64,000 nucleotides of DNA from Bacteroidia bacterium (GCA_030425425.1 JAUIAO010000012.1:46335-110334), one strand, 5' to 3'; positions 26,631 through 36,002 are shown, numbered from the stretch's first letter. Program-made: numbers and translations. Notes: generated by a model from the letters alone, not told the origin.

Positions 26631-29225
26631 ATGGATATCATTCAATCTTTGATCAAAAACCACACTTTGGATAGAAAAACCACTCCATCAAAATCGAAAA
26701 ATCTGCCGCTATGGACACTGAAAATGGCGTGGCGAGATAGCCGGAAAAGTAAAGGCAAGCTTCTACTTTTTGTACTCGCCATTTCGTTGGGCATAGCTGC
26801 ACAGGTCGGTATTTCTTCCTTTCGTGAAAACCTCATGGTCGAGATCAATGATCAGGCAAAAGAGTTGCTAGGGGCTGATATCGAAATTAAAGGAAATCAG
26901 CCATTGCCAGATAGCTTGATGCTCCCCCTTTTTGAATTAGCCCCAGAAATGTCGCGGGAAACCTATTTTGCCTCTATGGTTTATTTTCCTCAGAGTGATG
27001 GTACGCGTCTCGCACAGGTCAGGGCATTATCAGGAAAGTATCCTTATTACGGCAAAATAGAAACATTTCCTGTGGAAGCGGCCGGTAAGTTTCAGTCTGG
27101 TCAATATGCTCTGGTAGACGAAAAACTCATGCTCCAATACAATGTGGAGATTGGAGACAAGGTGAAAGTGGGCAGCCAGACTTTTGAGGTATTAGGGAAA
27201 CTTAGGGGTATTCCAGGTCAAACCAGCGTCGGGGCGATTGCTGCACCAGTGGTTTATATCCCTTTCAATTACCTTGATCATACTGATCTGGTGAAAAAAG
27301 GAAGCAGGGTCAACTATGTGAATTATTTTCAATTCAATAATCAGGTTGATACCACTGGTAAGTGGTCAGCGCTTATAGATCAGGTAGATGAGGCGGGCTT
27401 TCGAGTTGATGACATTGAAGAACGAAAACAAGAAACAGGAGAGGCTTTCAATGATCTGACCAATTTCCTCGAGCTTGTGGCTTTTGCGGCGTTATTGCTG
27501 GGAGCTATTGGTGTAGCGAGTGCCATGTTTGTGTACTCCAGGGAAAAAATCGCTATAGTTGCAACATTGCGCTGCCTGGGTATGAAGTCAGGTCAGGCCA
27601 TTAGTATTTTTTTAGTTCAGGTGGGAATTTTCGGATTCATCGGATCGCTCATTGGATCATTGTTTGGTGTGGCATTGCATCAATACTTGCCGGTATTAGT
27701 ACAGGATTTTATTCCGGTTGATATTATTCCTGTCATGTCATGGTCTTCAGTATTTAGCGGGGTGGCTATCGGAGTAGTAGTATCGGTTTTGTTTGCGCTG
27801 TTGTCATTGGTTTCTCTTCGGAGAATTAGCCCACTTCAGGCCATCAGGTCAGGAATTCAACCAACTAGTTCGAAAGTTGACCCTTTGCAAATATTGATTG
27901 GGTTGATCATCGTCCTTTTCTTTTATCTGTTAATCTTTTTGCAGATCAAATCATGGATGGACTCTTTGATTTTTACAGTAAGCCTTTCAGCTATTGTTGG
28001 GGTTTTAGCGCTTTCCGGAAAAGGGTTTGCATGGCTGATTCGAAAACTAATGCCACAGAGCATTCCTTATGTATGGAGGCAAGGCTTATCCAATTTATAC
28101 AGACCTCACAATCAGACCTCCTTATTGATTACCACACTTGGTCTTGGTACAGCATTTATTGCCACATTGCTATTTATGCAGGATTTGCTGGTAGATCGGG
28201 TGACCATTGCCGGGTCAGGTGAGCGACCAAATACAATCCTTTTTGATATACAGACTCCTCAAAAAGAAGATGTAAAACAATTGGTTATTGACTATGATCT
28301 TCCGGTAATGCAGGAAGTGCCCATAGTGACTATGCGATTGGTAGAAATCAATGGGATATCTAAAACAGAAGCGGAGGCAGACACTTCTAATCACCGCTCT
28401 GATTGGGCTTATAATAGAGAATACCGTGTGACCTTTAGGGATAGCCTTATTGCCTCGGAGAAGATCGTAGAAGGACAGTGGATTGGGAAAGTCAATCCGG
28501 GAGACAGTATTTTCATTTCTATTTCCAGTGGTATTGCAGAGCGATGGGGCCTGGAGATTGGTGACGAAATGCTCTTCAATGTACAGGGAGCTCTCTTGAA
28601 AACTTACATCGGAAGCTTTCGTGAGGTAGATTGGCGCAGGGTGCAGACCAATTTTCTGGTGGTATTTCCAGAGGGTGTATTGGAACGTGCTCCACAGTTT
28701 CATGTACTGATCACCAAAATAGATGAAACGGAACTTTCAGCGATGTTTCAGCAATCCATTGTGCGTCAGTTTCCTAATGTGTCAATCATTGATCTCGAAT
28801 TGATACTAGATACGCTCGAAGAAATTCTCGGGAAAATTGCATTTGTCATTCGGTTCATGGCCTTTTTCAGTATCGGCACTGGATTCATTATGCTCATAGG
28901 ATCAATAGTGCTGAGTCGGTTTCAGCGTATTCAGGAAAATGTTTTGCTTCGTACACTTGGTGCAACGAGCGTCAAACTGTGGAAGATTATTTTTGCAGAA
29001 TACTTCTTTTTGGGTTTGCTAGGAGCCTTTTCGGGGATCATTATCGCAGTGGTATCCAGCGTATTGTTGGGGCGGTTTGTGTTTGAAATGGCCTATGTGC
29101 CAGACTTTGCGGGGATGGGTATTATAGCTCTGGCGATCACATTCACCACCGTAATCATCGGACTACTCAATAGTAGAGAAGTTGTTCGCCAGAGCCCATT
29201 AGCAGTATTGCGTAATGAATCTTGA
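26631..29225 (+). CDS. FtsX-domain ABC permease, YbbP type
   Basis: 864 residues. The conserved start of YbbP-like permeases is LKMAWRDSRKSKGKLLLF, about 30 residues after the first Met (a start at that internal Met is possible). It has one N-terminal span, a large periplasmic domain, then two FtsX units, residues about 270-410 and 740-860, with three to four spans each (ASAMFVYSREKIAIVATLRC and VLSRFQRIQENVLLRTLGAT begin the coupling helices). Its natural ATPase is the YbbA-like protein at 16927, 9 kb upstream on the same strand; no ATPase gene adjoins it here. Confidence 0.88.
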   Translation: MDIIQSLIKNHTLDRKTTPSKSKNLPLWTLKMAWRDSRKSKGKLLLFVLAISLGIAAQVGISSFRENLMVEINDQAKELLGADIEIKGNQPLPDSLMLPLFELAPEMSRETYFASMVYFPQSDGTRLAQVRALSGKYPYYGKIETFPVEAAGKFQSGQYALVDEKLMLQYNVEIGDKVKVGSQTFEVLGKLRGIPGQTSVGAIAAPVVYIPFNYLDHTDLVKKGSRVNYVNYFQFNNQVDTTGKWSALIDQVDEAGFRVDDIEERKQETGEAFNDLTNFLELVAFAALLLGAIGVASAMFVYSREKIAIVATLRCLGMKSGQAISIFLVQVGIFGFIGSLIGSLFGVALHQYLPVLVQDFIPVDIIPVMSWSSVFSGVAIGVVVSVLFALLSLVSLRRISPLQAIRSGIQPTSSKVDPLQILIGLIIVLFFYLLIFLQIKSWMDSLIFTVSLSAIVGVLALSGKGFAWLIRKLMPQSIPYVWRQGLSNLYRPHNQTSLLITTLGLGTAFIATLLFMQDLLVDRVTIAGSGERPNTILFDIQTPQKEDVKQLVIDYDLPVMQEVPIVTMRLVEINGISKTEAEADTSNHRSDWAYNREYRVTFRDSLIASEKIVEGQWIGKVNPGDSIFISISSGIAERWGLEIGDEMLFNVQGALLKTYIGSFREVDWRRVQTNFLVVFPEGVLERAPQFHVLITKIDETELSAMFQQSIVRQFPNVSIIDLELILDTLEEILGKIAFVIRFMAFFSIGTGFIMLIGSIVLSRFQRIQENVLLRTLGATSVKLWKIIFAEYFFLGLLGAFSGIIIAVVSSVLLGRFVFEMAYVPDFAGMGIIALAITFTTVIIGLLNSREVVRQSPLAVLRNES

Positions 29226-29227
29226 TA

Positions 29228-29497
29228 TTAATCCTTGTACCAAACTCTAACTAGCTGATACCAGTGCGAGCTGGATTCTCCTCCGGTCCACAACTCAGTA
29301 TCCTGGCTGCCCTCTTCATCACTTTCGTGAATATTTGGGAGCACAACAGTTTCTACATTTAGCACTTTGAATTGACTGTTTTCAGCAATCCAGGTATTGG
29401 CTGCTTCCAAAGTTTCCTGAAAAGTCTGGATTTTTCCAGATTTGAACATTCCGCCCTTCGTTTTTTCGGGCACAAAATCTTTTGCTTTTAAAGACAT
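29228..29497 (-). CDS. small conserved hypothetical protein
   Basis: 89 residues from ATG at 29497; the frame opens at 29560 but the extension reads as untypical sequence. Soluble, with a KAKDFVPEKTKGGMFKSG start, a helix (QTFQETLEAANTWIAE) and a C-terminal Trp-rich strand (HWYQLVRVWYKD). No family recognised. It is convergent with the YbbP gene, 2 bp apart, and divergent from the lipoprotein at 29634. Confidence 0.6.
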   Translation of the reverse strand: MSLKAKDFVPEKTKGGMFKSGKIQTFQETLEAANTWIAENSQFKVLNVETVVLPNIHESDEEGSQDTELWTGGESSSHWYQLVRVWYKD

Positions 29498-29633
29498 ATT
29501 CAGACGGGTTAAAAATGAATAATAACCCAAAATATTAAAATTTTTCTTTAAATCCTTCAATTCGCTCAGAATGGCTTCATTTCATTGGCATTATTTCTGG
29601 TATGGCTATATTCGTAACCAAACTTCTTTTGAT

Positions 29634-30770
29634 ATGAAAAACGCTACTTCAATAATATTACTCCTCATTGTTGCTATTTTTTTTGGGGGATGTGCTAGTG
29701 GAAAAAAGGCACTTCAAAAGGGAGATTATAGCAAGGCTGTTTCGCAGGCAATCAACAAACTGAGATCTAACGATGATCATAAAAAAGCCAGGGCTACATT
29801 GAGTAAAGCATACAAATATGCTACAGAGATATATCTGTCTAACATCAATCAGGCAAAACAATCGAACGACGTGCTAAAATGGGAGTCTGTTGCGGCTAAC
29901 TATCAGCGGGTCAATTATATGTACAATGAAATAGTGAGATGTCCGGCATGTAGAGAAGTAGTGCCAAATCCGATACGATATGATGCTGAGCTGGAAATGG
30001 CCAATAGAAATGCGGCTGCTGCACGCTATGATTTAGGGGTGGAAGCTTTAGCAATGAAAAGAAATCGTGATAAAGCAATAGAAGCACATCAGCACTTTAT
30101 GAAAGTACAGTCTTACGTGCCTCGTTATAAGGATGTGGAGGACAAGCTTTCGGAAGCTATGTTTTTCGCCACTTTAAAAGTGGTAGTTGAGCCGATTCCC
30201 AGTCCATTCAAAGCACTGAAAGTAAGCCATGATTTTTTTGTGAATAAGATTAATGAGCGATTACATCGCGACAATTTCAACGATTATGTGAGGTTCTACA
30301 CTCCGCAAGAAGTAAAGGCAGAAAAGCTGGAATTTGTGGATCATGTCATCAGAATGGAATTTGATCATTTCACATTGGGCAATGTCTTCAGTGAGAAAGA
30401 TACCAGAGAAGTAAGCAGAGATAGTGTGAACCTTGCCGACAAAGGGAAAGAACCATATTACGGTACGGCAAAAGCTAAATTGACTATTCATACCAAGTCT
30501 ATTACAGGGGGAGGAGTCCTGGACTTTAAGATTTTCGATAATGGACTGAATAAAGTAGTGACGCAAGAGAAATTTCCAAGTGAATATATTTGGTCTATTC
30601 AATGGGCTTCCTACCAGGGTGATGAGCGCGCGCTGACCAAAGATGAGCGTGAACTTTGCGAACTCACAGATTTGCCTATTCCGAGTCCACAGAGAATGTT
30701 TGAAGAGTTTACTGCACCATTATATGATCAGGTAATTAGTAAAATTCGCGTTTATTATCGTAGATATTGA
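29634..30770 (+). CDS. lipoprotein with TPR-like helices
   Basis: 378 residues from ATG at 29634 (the frame opens at 29571, but the lipoprotein signal MKNATSIILLLIVAIFFGGC fixes the later start). After the lipid anchor come short alpha repeats (ALQKGDYSKAVSQAINKL, HKKARATLSKAYKYATE, RDKAIEAHQHFMKVQSYV) and then a beta-rich C-terminal half (about residues 190-378). The C-P-A-C pair (RCPACREVVPNP) is unusual for a periplasmic lipoprotein and may form a disulfide. Function unknown; such helical-repeat lipoproteins often scaffold outer-membrane complexes. Confidence 0.75.
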   Translation: MKNATSIILLLIVAIFFGGCASGKKALQKGDYSKAVSQAINKLRSNDDHKKARATLSKAYKYATEIYLSNINQAKQSNDVLKWESVAANYQRVNYMYNEIVRCPACREVVPNPIRYDAELEMANRNAAAARYDLGVEALAMKRNRDKAIEAHQHFMKVQSYVPRYKDVEDKLSEAMFFATLKVVVEPIPSPFKALKVSHDFFVNKINERLHRDNFNDYVRFYTPQEVKAEKLEFVDHVIRMEFDHFTLGNVFSEKDTREVSRDSVNLADKGKEPYYGTAKAKLTIHTKSITGGGVLDFKIFDNGLNKVVTQEKFPSEYIWSIQWASYQGDERALTKDERELCELTDLPIPSPQRMFEEFTAPLYDQVISKIRVYYRRY

Positions 30771-30787
30771 CTGTTTTGATCTCATAT

Positions 30788-30834
30788 GGAGTGAAATACC
30801 ACTAATTGGGTATTTCATTCCTATTATTTTTTTA
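30788..30834 (+). terminator. probable terminator after the TPR-like lipoprotein gene
   Basis: A 13-bp stem with one G-T pair (30788-30800 with 30809-30821), 8-base loop, followed by TATTATTTTTTTA. It separates the lipoprotein gene from the channel-like gene at 30848. Confidence 0.65.
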
Positions 30835-30847
30835 GGAGTTTTAACTC

Positions 30848-32965
30848 ATGATTCGCAGCATCCACCAACTTTTTGCCTATTCGGCGGCTATAGTCTTTGT
30901 ATTTTTTGCAATTCAGCTCTACTCATTCATCAACAAGTTTTCTGAAGATGAGGAGAAAGCAGTTGCACAGGTCACACAACAACTTACTGTGGCCGAGCAG
31001 AAGTTCAGTGCCAAACTACACGAACTAATGCTACTTGCTGACAATATTGCCGAGGATCTCACCGCCCAGAAATTAGACTCAGCAGCTATTATTGACGAAC
31101 TGGAAAGACAAATGCAGCTGCATCCAGAAATTTTTGGGTTGGGAGTCGGATATGAGCCTTATACCTATTCTGAAGACAGGAGGCTTTTTAGTCCATTTTA
31201 TATTCGTCCTGGCGGAGATCTTCAATTACAGTTTATAGAAAACTCCTATGATTATACTACCAGAGAATGGTATGCGCGTCCTCTGAGAGAAGGTGCGGCA
31301 TGGTTTGAGCCTCCATACTATGGCGAAGTAGCTCAGACGATGATGGCAGAATACAGCGTGCCATTTTATAGAACGACTCCAGATGGGCGTAGGGAGCCAA
31401 TCGGAATAGTGTTTCTGGATTATTCATTGGAAGAAATTACCAATACAGTTTCTGCAATTGATCTTGGCAAGTCGGGATATGGTTTTATCCTTTCTGAAGG
31501 AGGAGTAATGGTCGCGCACCCTAGGAAAGAAAATGTGGTTTCCCAAAAGACGCTGGATGATTTCATTGATGAATGGCAGGCTGCTCAGATTCGTGATTTG
31601 TTTGATAGTATGCAAGTGAGAGGTAAGCCTTATGTGCAGGCCATTAATAAGAAAAGTGGTGCAGCCTCTCGAGTGTTTTTCACAAAAATCAAACAGAGTG
31701 GTTGGCGGTTAGGTGCTGTGTTCGTAGAAGATGCTTTTAAAACAGATAGCGATTACATCAATCAGGTGATCATTTCGCTCACCAGCTCTGTGGTGGCTAT
31801 GTTCATGCTGATGTTTTTATTTTACCTCTATCGTTTTGATTTTCAGGGGCGTGCTATGAAGCGTCTGGTACCCATGATGGTCATCGTTTTTTTGGTAGCC
31901 ATCGGAGCAATATGGTTTTCAAAAATTTTCCAACCGTATAATATTTTTCAGCAGAAGGGAAGCTACCCAGTCGTAGAGCAGACGGGATTGCAAAAATTCC
32001 TTTCTGATCAGGATAGTCTGAGATCGTTTTATCATGAGCAAGCGCTTGTTACTATTCCAACCGGGGTTTTTCTGAAGCATATCGAATTTGATGGATCACA
32101 TAATGTGCGCCTAAGCGGTATTATCTGGCAGAAATATTCCGAGGTAGCAGATTCTCTTGGCATCAAGCCGGGTTTGTTTTTTATCACCACGGCACCTGAT
32201 GCGGAGGCACAGGTTTTCAAAGAGATTTATCGCAAAAACCAAAATGGTTCTACTTTAGTCGGTTGGGATTTTCGTGTAGAAGTACGCGAAGAAATGCATT
32301 ACGGGCTTTATCCCATAGACCGAGAAAGGGTGTCTCTGCGGTTACTACATCCAGATTTAAGCAAGAATGTACAGCTGGTGCCAGATCTGATGGCTTACGA
32401 GAAGGTGATCCCTTCAGAATTGCCAGGAATTGATCCTGAAATCATCCTTCCGGAATGGGATAGTGAGCAGTCTTGTTTTGCTTTTGAATCGACTAATTAT
32501 AATACCAATCTGGGAGTGCTGGGGCCGGCCGATAATGATTATAAATATGATCTAGGATTCAATGTGATTTTGAAGAGGAAATTCCTTTGGCCTACGATGG
32601 CCAATATTATTCCACTAGCTACTATCACGATTTTACTGTTTTTGGCGCTGATCAGCACCACTCAGAAAACTGACGAAAAGAAAGGAGTCCTTTTTTCAGG
32701 ATTTGGATTGCTGGAGCTTTGCGCGGCGTTTTTATTCGTAGCAATTCTTACTCACATTGATCTCCGTAGCAACCTGGTGATCAACTACATCATGTACATG
32801 GATTATTTCTATTTTCATGTGTATTTCACCATTATTATTTGTTCGTTGGCGGCAGTCCTTTACAATAAAGAAATTCACAAGAAGAAAATGAGCATCGTCA
32901 AGCTGCTTTACTGGCCAATGTTACTGGGAAGTTTATTTGTTTTCACGGCTTTCCGGTTTTATTAA
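30848..32965 (+). CDS. dCache domain fused to a pentameric-channel-like (pLGIC) protein
   Basis: 705 residues, inner membrane. Span 1 at about 11-29, then a double Cache domain at 35-295 with the residue order described for amino-acid-binding dCache domains: Y134, R139, W141, Y142 (YDYTTREWY), Y157 and D191. Two spans follow (307-328, 339-359). Residues 395-580 read like the extracellular domain of a ligand-gated channel: a strand pair ending in SGIIWQKY, the aromatic-Pro-x-Asp loop YPIDRERVSL (488-497), EWDSEQSCF, and YDLGFNVILKRKFLWP just before four closing spans (583-603, 617-635, 650-673, 684-704), the pLGIC topology. No kinase, HAMP or other output domain exists, so the pore may be the output. 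An AGGAG lies 5' of the ATG. The 3' end overlaps the convergent mocA-like gene by 33 bp. Cache is firm; the channel reading is by eye. Confidence 0.72.
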   Translation: MIRSIHQLFAYSAAIVFVFFAIQLYSFINKFSEDEEKAVAQVTQQLTVAEQKFSAKLHELMLLADNIAEDLTAQKLDSAAIIDELERQMQLHPEIFGLGVGYEPYTYSEDRRLFSPFYIRPGGDLQLQFIENSYDYTTREWYARPLREGAAWFEPPYYGEVAQTMMAEYSVPFYRTTPDGRREPIGIVFLDYSLEEITNTVSAIDLGKSGYGFILSEGGVMVAHPRKENVVSQKTLDDFIDEWQAAQIRDLFDSMQVRGKPYVQAINKKSGAASRVFFTKIKQSGWRLGAVFVEDAFKTDSDYINQVIISLTSSVVAMFMLMFLFYLYRFDFQGRAMKRLVPMMVIVFLVAIGAIWFSKIFQPYNIFQQKGSYPVVEQTGLQKFLSDQDSLRSFYHEQALVTIPTGVFLKHIEFDGSHNVRLSGIIWQKYSEVADSLGIKPGLFFITTAPDAEAQVFKEIYRKNQNGSTLVGWDFRVEVREEMHYGLYPIDRERVSLRLLHPDLSKNVQLVPDLMAYEKVIPSELPGIDPEIILPEWDSEQSCFAFESTNYNTNLGVLGPADNDYKYDLGFNVILKRKFLWPTMANIIPLATITILLFLALISTTQKTDEKKGVLFSGFGLLELCAAFLFVAILTHIDLRSNLVINYIMYMDYFYFHVYFTIIICSLAAVLYNKEIHKKKMSIVKLLYWPMLLGSLFVFTAFRFY

Positions 32966-33541
32966 TTTCTCCAGATCTTCCGGCTTGTCAATGTCTATTT
33001 CACCTAAAGGAAATGGGACAGCTGCAACCCTTTGAATATGGCGAAGAATAACTTTCTTAGCACCTTGATCACCTTTTAGATTCCTTAATTCGGGAAAATA
33101 TCTATCAGAAAAAATGGCAGGAACTCCAATTGTTTCTCCATATTCACAAGCGGTAATTTGTCCAGGTTGATGACTGGAAATAAGCCGACTGATGATCTTC
33201 TGCGTCACATAAGGCTGGTCCGAGAGTAGGATGAGTACTTCTGTGATTCCTGACTTTTCCATCAACGTTTCCAATCCCACTCGAATACTAGACGCAATGC
33301 CTTCCTTCCAGTTTTCATTGATGATCACGTCGTATTCATCAGTCTCTATTTGACTCAGAATAGTCTCTGACTGAGCACCGAGAATAAGCACTCTACGTCC
33401 GAATGAAAATGGATAGGTAGTGTTCATCACATGTTGTAGGAGAGGCTGTTGTTGATAATTCACCAGTTGTTTGGGCTGGCCTAGCCTTCTGGAGTTGCCT
33501 GCTGCCAATAAAATAATACCTATTTTAAATGACGGGTTCAT
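32933..33541 (-). CDS. mocA: MobA/MocA-like molybdenum cofactor nucleotidyltransferase
   Basis: 202 residues. The nucleotidyltransferase start IILLAAGNSRRLGQPKQLV and the metal-binding LILLSDQPYVT block match MocA/MobA proteins; the C-terminal EIDIDKPEDLEKL is also typical. MocA adds CMP to molybdopterin to give the cytosine dinucleotide cofactor used by xanthine-dehydrogenase-type enzymes. Overlaps xdhC by 4 bp. The 3' end lies inside the end of the convergent channel-like gene. Confidence 0.85.
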   Translation of the reverse strand: MNPSFKIGIILLAAGNSRRLGQPKQLVNYQQQPLLQHVMNTTYPFSFGRRVLILGAQSETILSQIETDEYDVIINENWKEGIASSIRVGLETLMEKSGITEVLILLSDQPYVTQKIISRLISSHQPGQITACEYGETIGVPAIFSDRYFPELRNLKGDQGAKKVILRHIQRVAAVPFPLGEIDIDKPEDLEKLIKPESRENK

Positions 33542-34674
33542 GCCCTTATGGTTTTCAATTCCGGGAACCTTTTATCATGAATAGAGCCGTTTTTATCGGC
33601 TAGTGACATCACATCGGTTTGGTTGATTACAGACTGAATTTCTGCAACGATCGAAAGTGCAATTTCTGCAGGCGTCTCGGTGCCTAAGTCGAGTCCAATA
33701 GGCGAATGGATTTTTCTTTTTGGTATTTCTGAGGATAGATCACCTAGCATTCGATCTAGTTTCGATTTAGGTCCCAGTAACCCGATGTATGGGATTTCTT
33801 CATGATGAAGAATAAGCTGCAATACCGCCTTATCATACTGGTAATTGTGACTCATCAACACTACATAGGTATTGTCATACAATTCGGTTTGTTCCAAAAT
33901 TTTTTCAGGTTTACTTACCAAAACCTGACAGGCTGGTGTAAATCGCTGTTTGTTTGCATGGGTATTTCTACCATCTGCAATGGTGATTTTCCAACCGACC
34001 AACTCAGCCATCTGTGCCAGGATTTGTGCGTCATTTCCTGCACCGATGATCAGGAGGTGTGGAGGAGGATTGTATAACTCAAGGAAGTATTGATTTGTTG
34101 TTGAATCTGTTTCGAATTGTATAAAATGAGATTGATTGGATTGGAGAACCAGAGCGGACTCACTTTTTATTTGATTTAATATGGTTTGATCGATCGGTTG
34201 ACCACTTAGGAAGTTGTCGCCTTCCATCAGTGCTATCGTACCAAGTTGAGACTTGTGCTGAGCAAGACAAAACCCAGCGATAATCACAAGTCGATTATTT
34301 GATTCGGTTGCTCTTTTTAGCAGAGCTATGGCGTTTAGTTCAAAGTTGGGGTCTATAGGCTCGAATAGAATTCTGATAATTCCATTACATCCTAGTTGTG
34401 CTCCGATCACGGCATCTTCTTCATCTGAGGTGTCGTAGGTCACCATTTTGTTTTTTTTCTGATGTAAGGCGTGAAGTGCTTTTTTAAGTGCATCGCCTTC
34501 CAGACATCCGCCGCTTATCGCACCTGTCATATTCCCGTATTCATCCACCAGCATACGTGCTCCGGCCTTTCGGTACGACGAACCCTCCACATGAACCACA
34601 GTTGCCAGTACACAGTTTACTCCGTTCTGATACGCCTGATCATATGCTTTTGTGATCGCCTCTATTTCTCTCAT
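33538..34674 (-). CDS. xdhC: XdhC-family molybdenum cofactor chaperone
   Basis: 378 residues. N-terminal XdhC/CoxI domain (LATVVHVEGSSYRKAGARML, AISGGCLEGD) and C-terminal Rossmann domain (HLLIIGAGNDAQILAQMA, then LLGPKSKLDRML and GLDLGTETPAEIALSIVAEI). In Rhodobacter, XdhC binds the cofactor, protects it while it is sulfurated by a NifS-like desulfurase, and inserts it into xanthine dehydrogenase. The neighbours here are precisely a cysteine desulfurase and a MocA-like protein, each with 4-bp overlaps, so the three form one operon. Confidence 0.9.
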   Translation of the reverse strand: MREIEAITKAYDQAYQNGVNCVLATVVHVEGSSYRKAGARMLVDEYGNMTGAISGGCLEGDALKKALHALHQKKNKMVTYDTSDEEDAVIGAQLGCNGIIRILFEPIDPNFELNAIALLKRATESNNRLVIIAGFCLAQHKSQLGTIALMEGDNFLSGQPIDQTILNQIKSESALVLQSNQSHFIQFETDSTTNQYFLELYNPPPHLLIIGAGNDAQILAQMAELVGWKITIADGRNTHANKQRFTPACQVLVSKPEKILEQTELYDNTYVVLMSHNYQYDKAVLQLILHHEEIPYIGLLGPKSKLDRMLGDLSSEIPKRKIHSPIGLDLGTETPAEIALSIVAEIQSVINQTDVMSLADKNGSIHDKRFPELKTIRA

Positions 34675-35822
34675 TTCGAAAGTTTTAACATACTAGCAAC
34701 CAATTTGATATCTTTTGCAGCTCGATAGATTTCCTCTATTGTTGTGTGTCGTCCCAGTCCAATACGCAGCGACGAATAAGCAAGCTCATCGGAGAGTCCC
34801 ATGTTTTTTAGTACATGAGAGGCTTCTGTGGATCCGGAGGTACAAGCCGATCCCTGAGAAAGTGCAAGGTTTTTAAGCGTGCGAAGAAGTCTGCTTCCGT
34901 CAATATTTGGGATGGATATATTAGTCATGTGCGGAAGCCTATTCGTGTCTTGCCCATTCACTAGTAAGCCATCCACGTCACTGAGTTCTGTCTCCAATGC
35001 ATCTCTCAGATCCATCAGGCGCTCGGCTTCACTTTCCATTTCTGTTTGGCAGATTTCACATGCCTTACCAAAACCTACAATTCCCGGTACATTGAGTGTT
35101 CCTGCTCTTAGTCCTTTTTCATGGTTGCCACCAAAGGAGATAGTCTTGCACGACACCTTTGGTTTTTTTAAATACAGAGCACCAACACCTTTTGGTCCGT
35201 ACATTTTATGTGCAGAAAATGTAGCTATGTCAATTCCCATTCGATCTACATCCAATGCTATTTTGCCCAGTGACTGGGTAGCATCAGTCATTAGCAGCGC
35301 TTGATGGTTTTTTAGCATCGCTGCTATTTTTTGAAGCGGATGAATGATCCCTGTTTCGTTATTGGAATGCATCACTGATACAAGGATTGTTCTATGATTA
35401 AGCGCTTTTCTAAAGGCATTTAGGTCAATATTACCATTATCATCTACATCAAGTCGCGTTACCTCAAATCCCCTGGTTTCCAGATAATCACAAGTGTCTA
35501 ATACGGCTTTGTGCTCGGTCTTGCATGTGATAATGTGATTGCCTTTTTGTGTATTGGCTTCACAGACCCCAATCAGAGCAAGATTGATTGCTTCTGTGGC
35601 ACCTGAAGTAAATGTAATCTCTGAGCTTTTTGCCCCAATTAATTCAGCTATTTTCTCGCGAGCATAATTCACAGCTTCTTCGGCATCCCAGCCAAATGGA
35701 TGACTGACGCTGGAAGCATTCCCGAACATTTCGGTAAAGTACGGGAGCATTGCCTCTACCACTCTTCGATCAACCGGAGTAGTGGAATTGTGATCCAGGT
35801 ATATTTTTCTGGAATAGGTCAT
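34671..35822 (-). CDS. cysteine desulfurase (NifS/IscS-like)
   Basis: 383 residues, class V aminotransferase fold with PLP. Key sites: YLDHNSTTPVD at the start, the PLP Lys in TFSAHKMYGPKGVGALYL, and the catalytic Cys in LSQGSACTSGSTEASHVL, a group II-like or I-like loop of the IscS kind. It releases sulfur from cysteine as a persulfide. Its place as first gene of the xdhC-mocA operon suggests a dedicated role in sulfurating molybdenum cofactor, though a general Fe-S role cannot be excluded. Confidence 0.92.
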   Translation of the reverse strand: MTYSRKIYLDHNSTTPVDRRVVEAMLPYFTEMFGNASSVSHPFGWDAEEAVNYAREKIAELIGAKSSEITFTSGATEAINLALIGVCEANTQKGNHIITCKTEHKAVLDTCDYLETRGFEVTRLDVDDNGNIDLNAFRKALNHRTILVSVMHSNNETGIIHPLQKIAAMLKNHQALLMTDATQSLGKIALDVDRMGIDIATFSAHKMYGPKGVGALYLKKPKVSCKTISFGGNHEKGLRAGTLNVPGIVGFGKACEICQTEMESEAERLMDLRDALETELSDVDGLLVNGQDTNRLPHMTNISIPNIDGSRLLRTLKNLALSQGSACTSGSTEASHVLKNMGLSDELAYSSLRIGLGRHTTIEEIYRAAKDIKLVASMLKLSK

Positions 35823-35946
35823 ATTGATAAACCAAGTTAACCAGTAACGAATTTACAGCATAAGGTCTATCAGAGTTATTTTATCTAATATTGAAAAGGC
35901 GTGCAGAGGCTTGAACATCATCACAGTGGCGTGAACAACAACTTTA

Positions 35947-35961
35947 TAGGTAAAATACTGA
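35947..35961. promoter_or_regulatory. TAGGT-N5 palindrome site, single copy
   Basis: TAGGT AAAAT ACTGA, the same left half and spacer as the site at 53961. I could not find a good second copy 26 bp away on either side; a weak GTGGC half lies 21 bp upstream at 35926. Confidence 0.5.
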
Positions 35962-36002
35962 TTTTGATGATTAGTAATTATTCGGACATTTATTTTGAGA
36001 AA

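Noticed and set aside
28215..28703. 162-codon frame on the - strand
   Set aside because: Lies wholly within the YbbP gene and has no recognisable sequence features.
34879..35304. 141-codon frame on the + strand
   Set aside because: Antisense to the cysteine desulfurase, a well-conserved gene.
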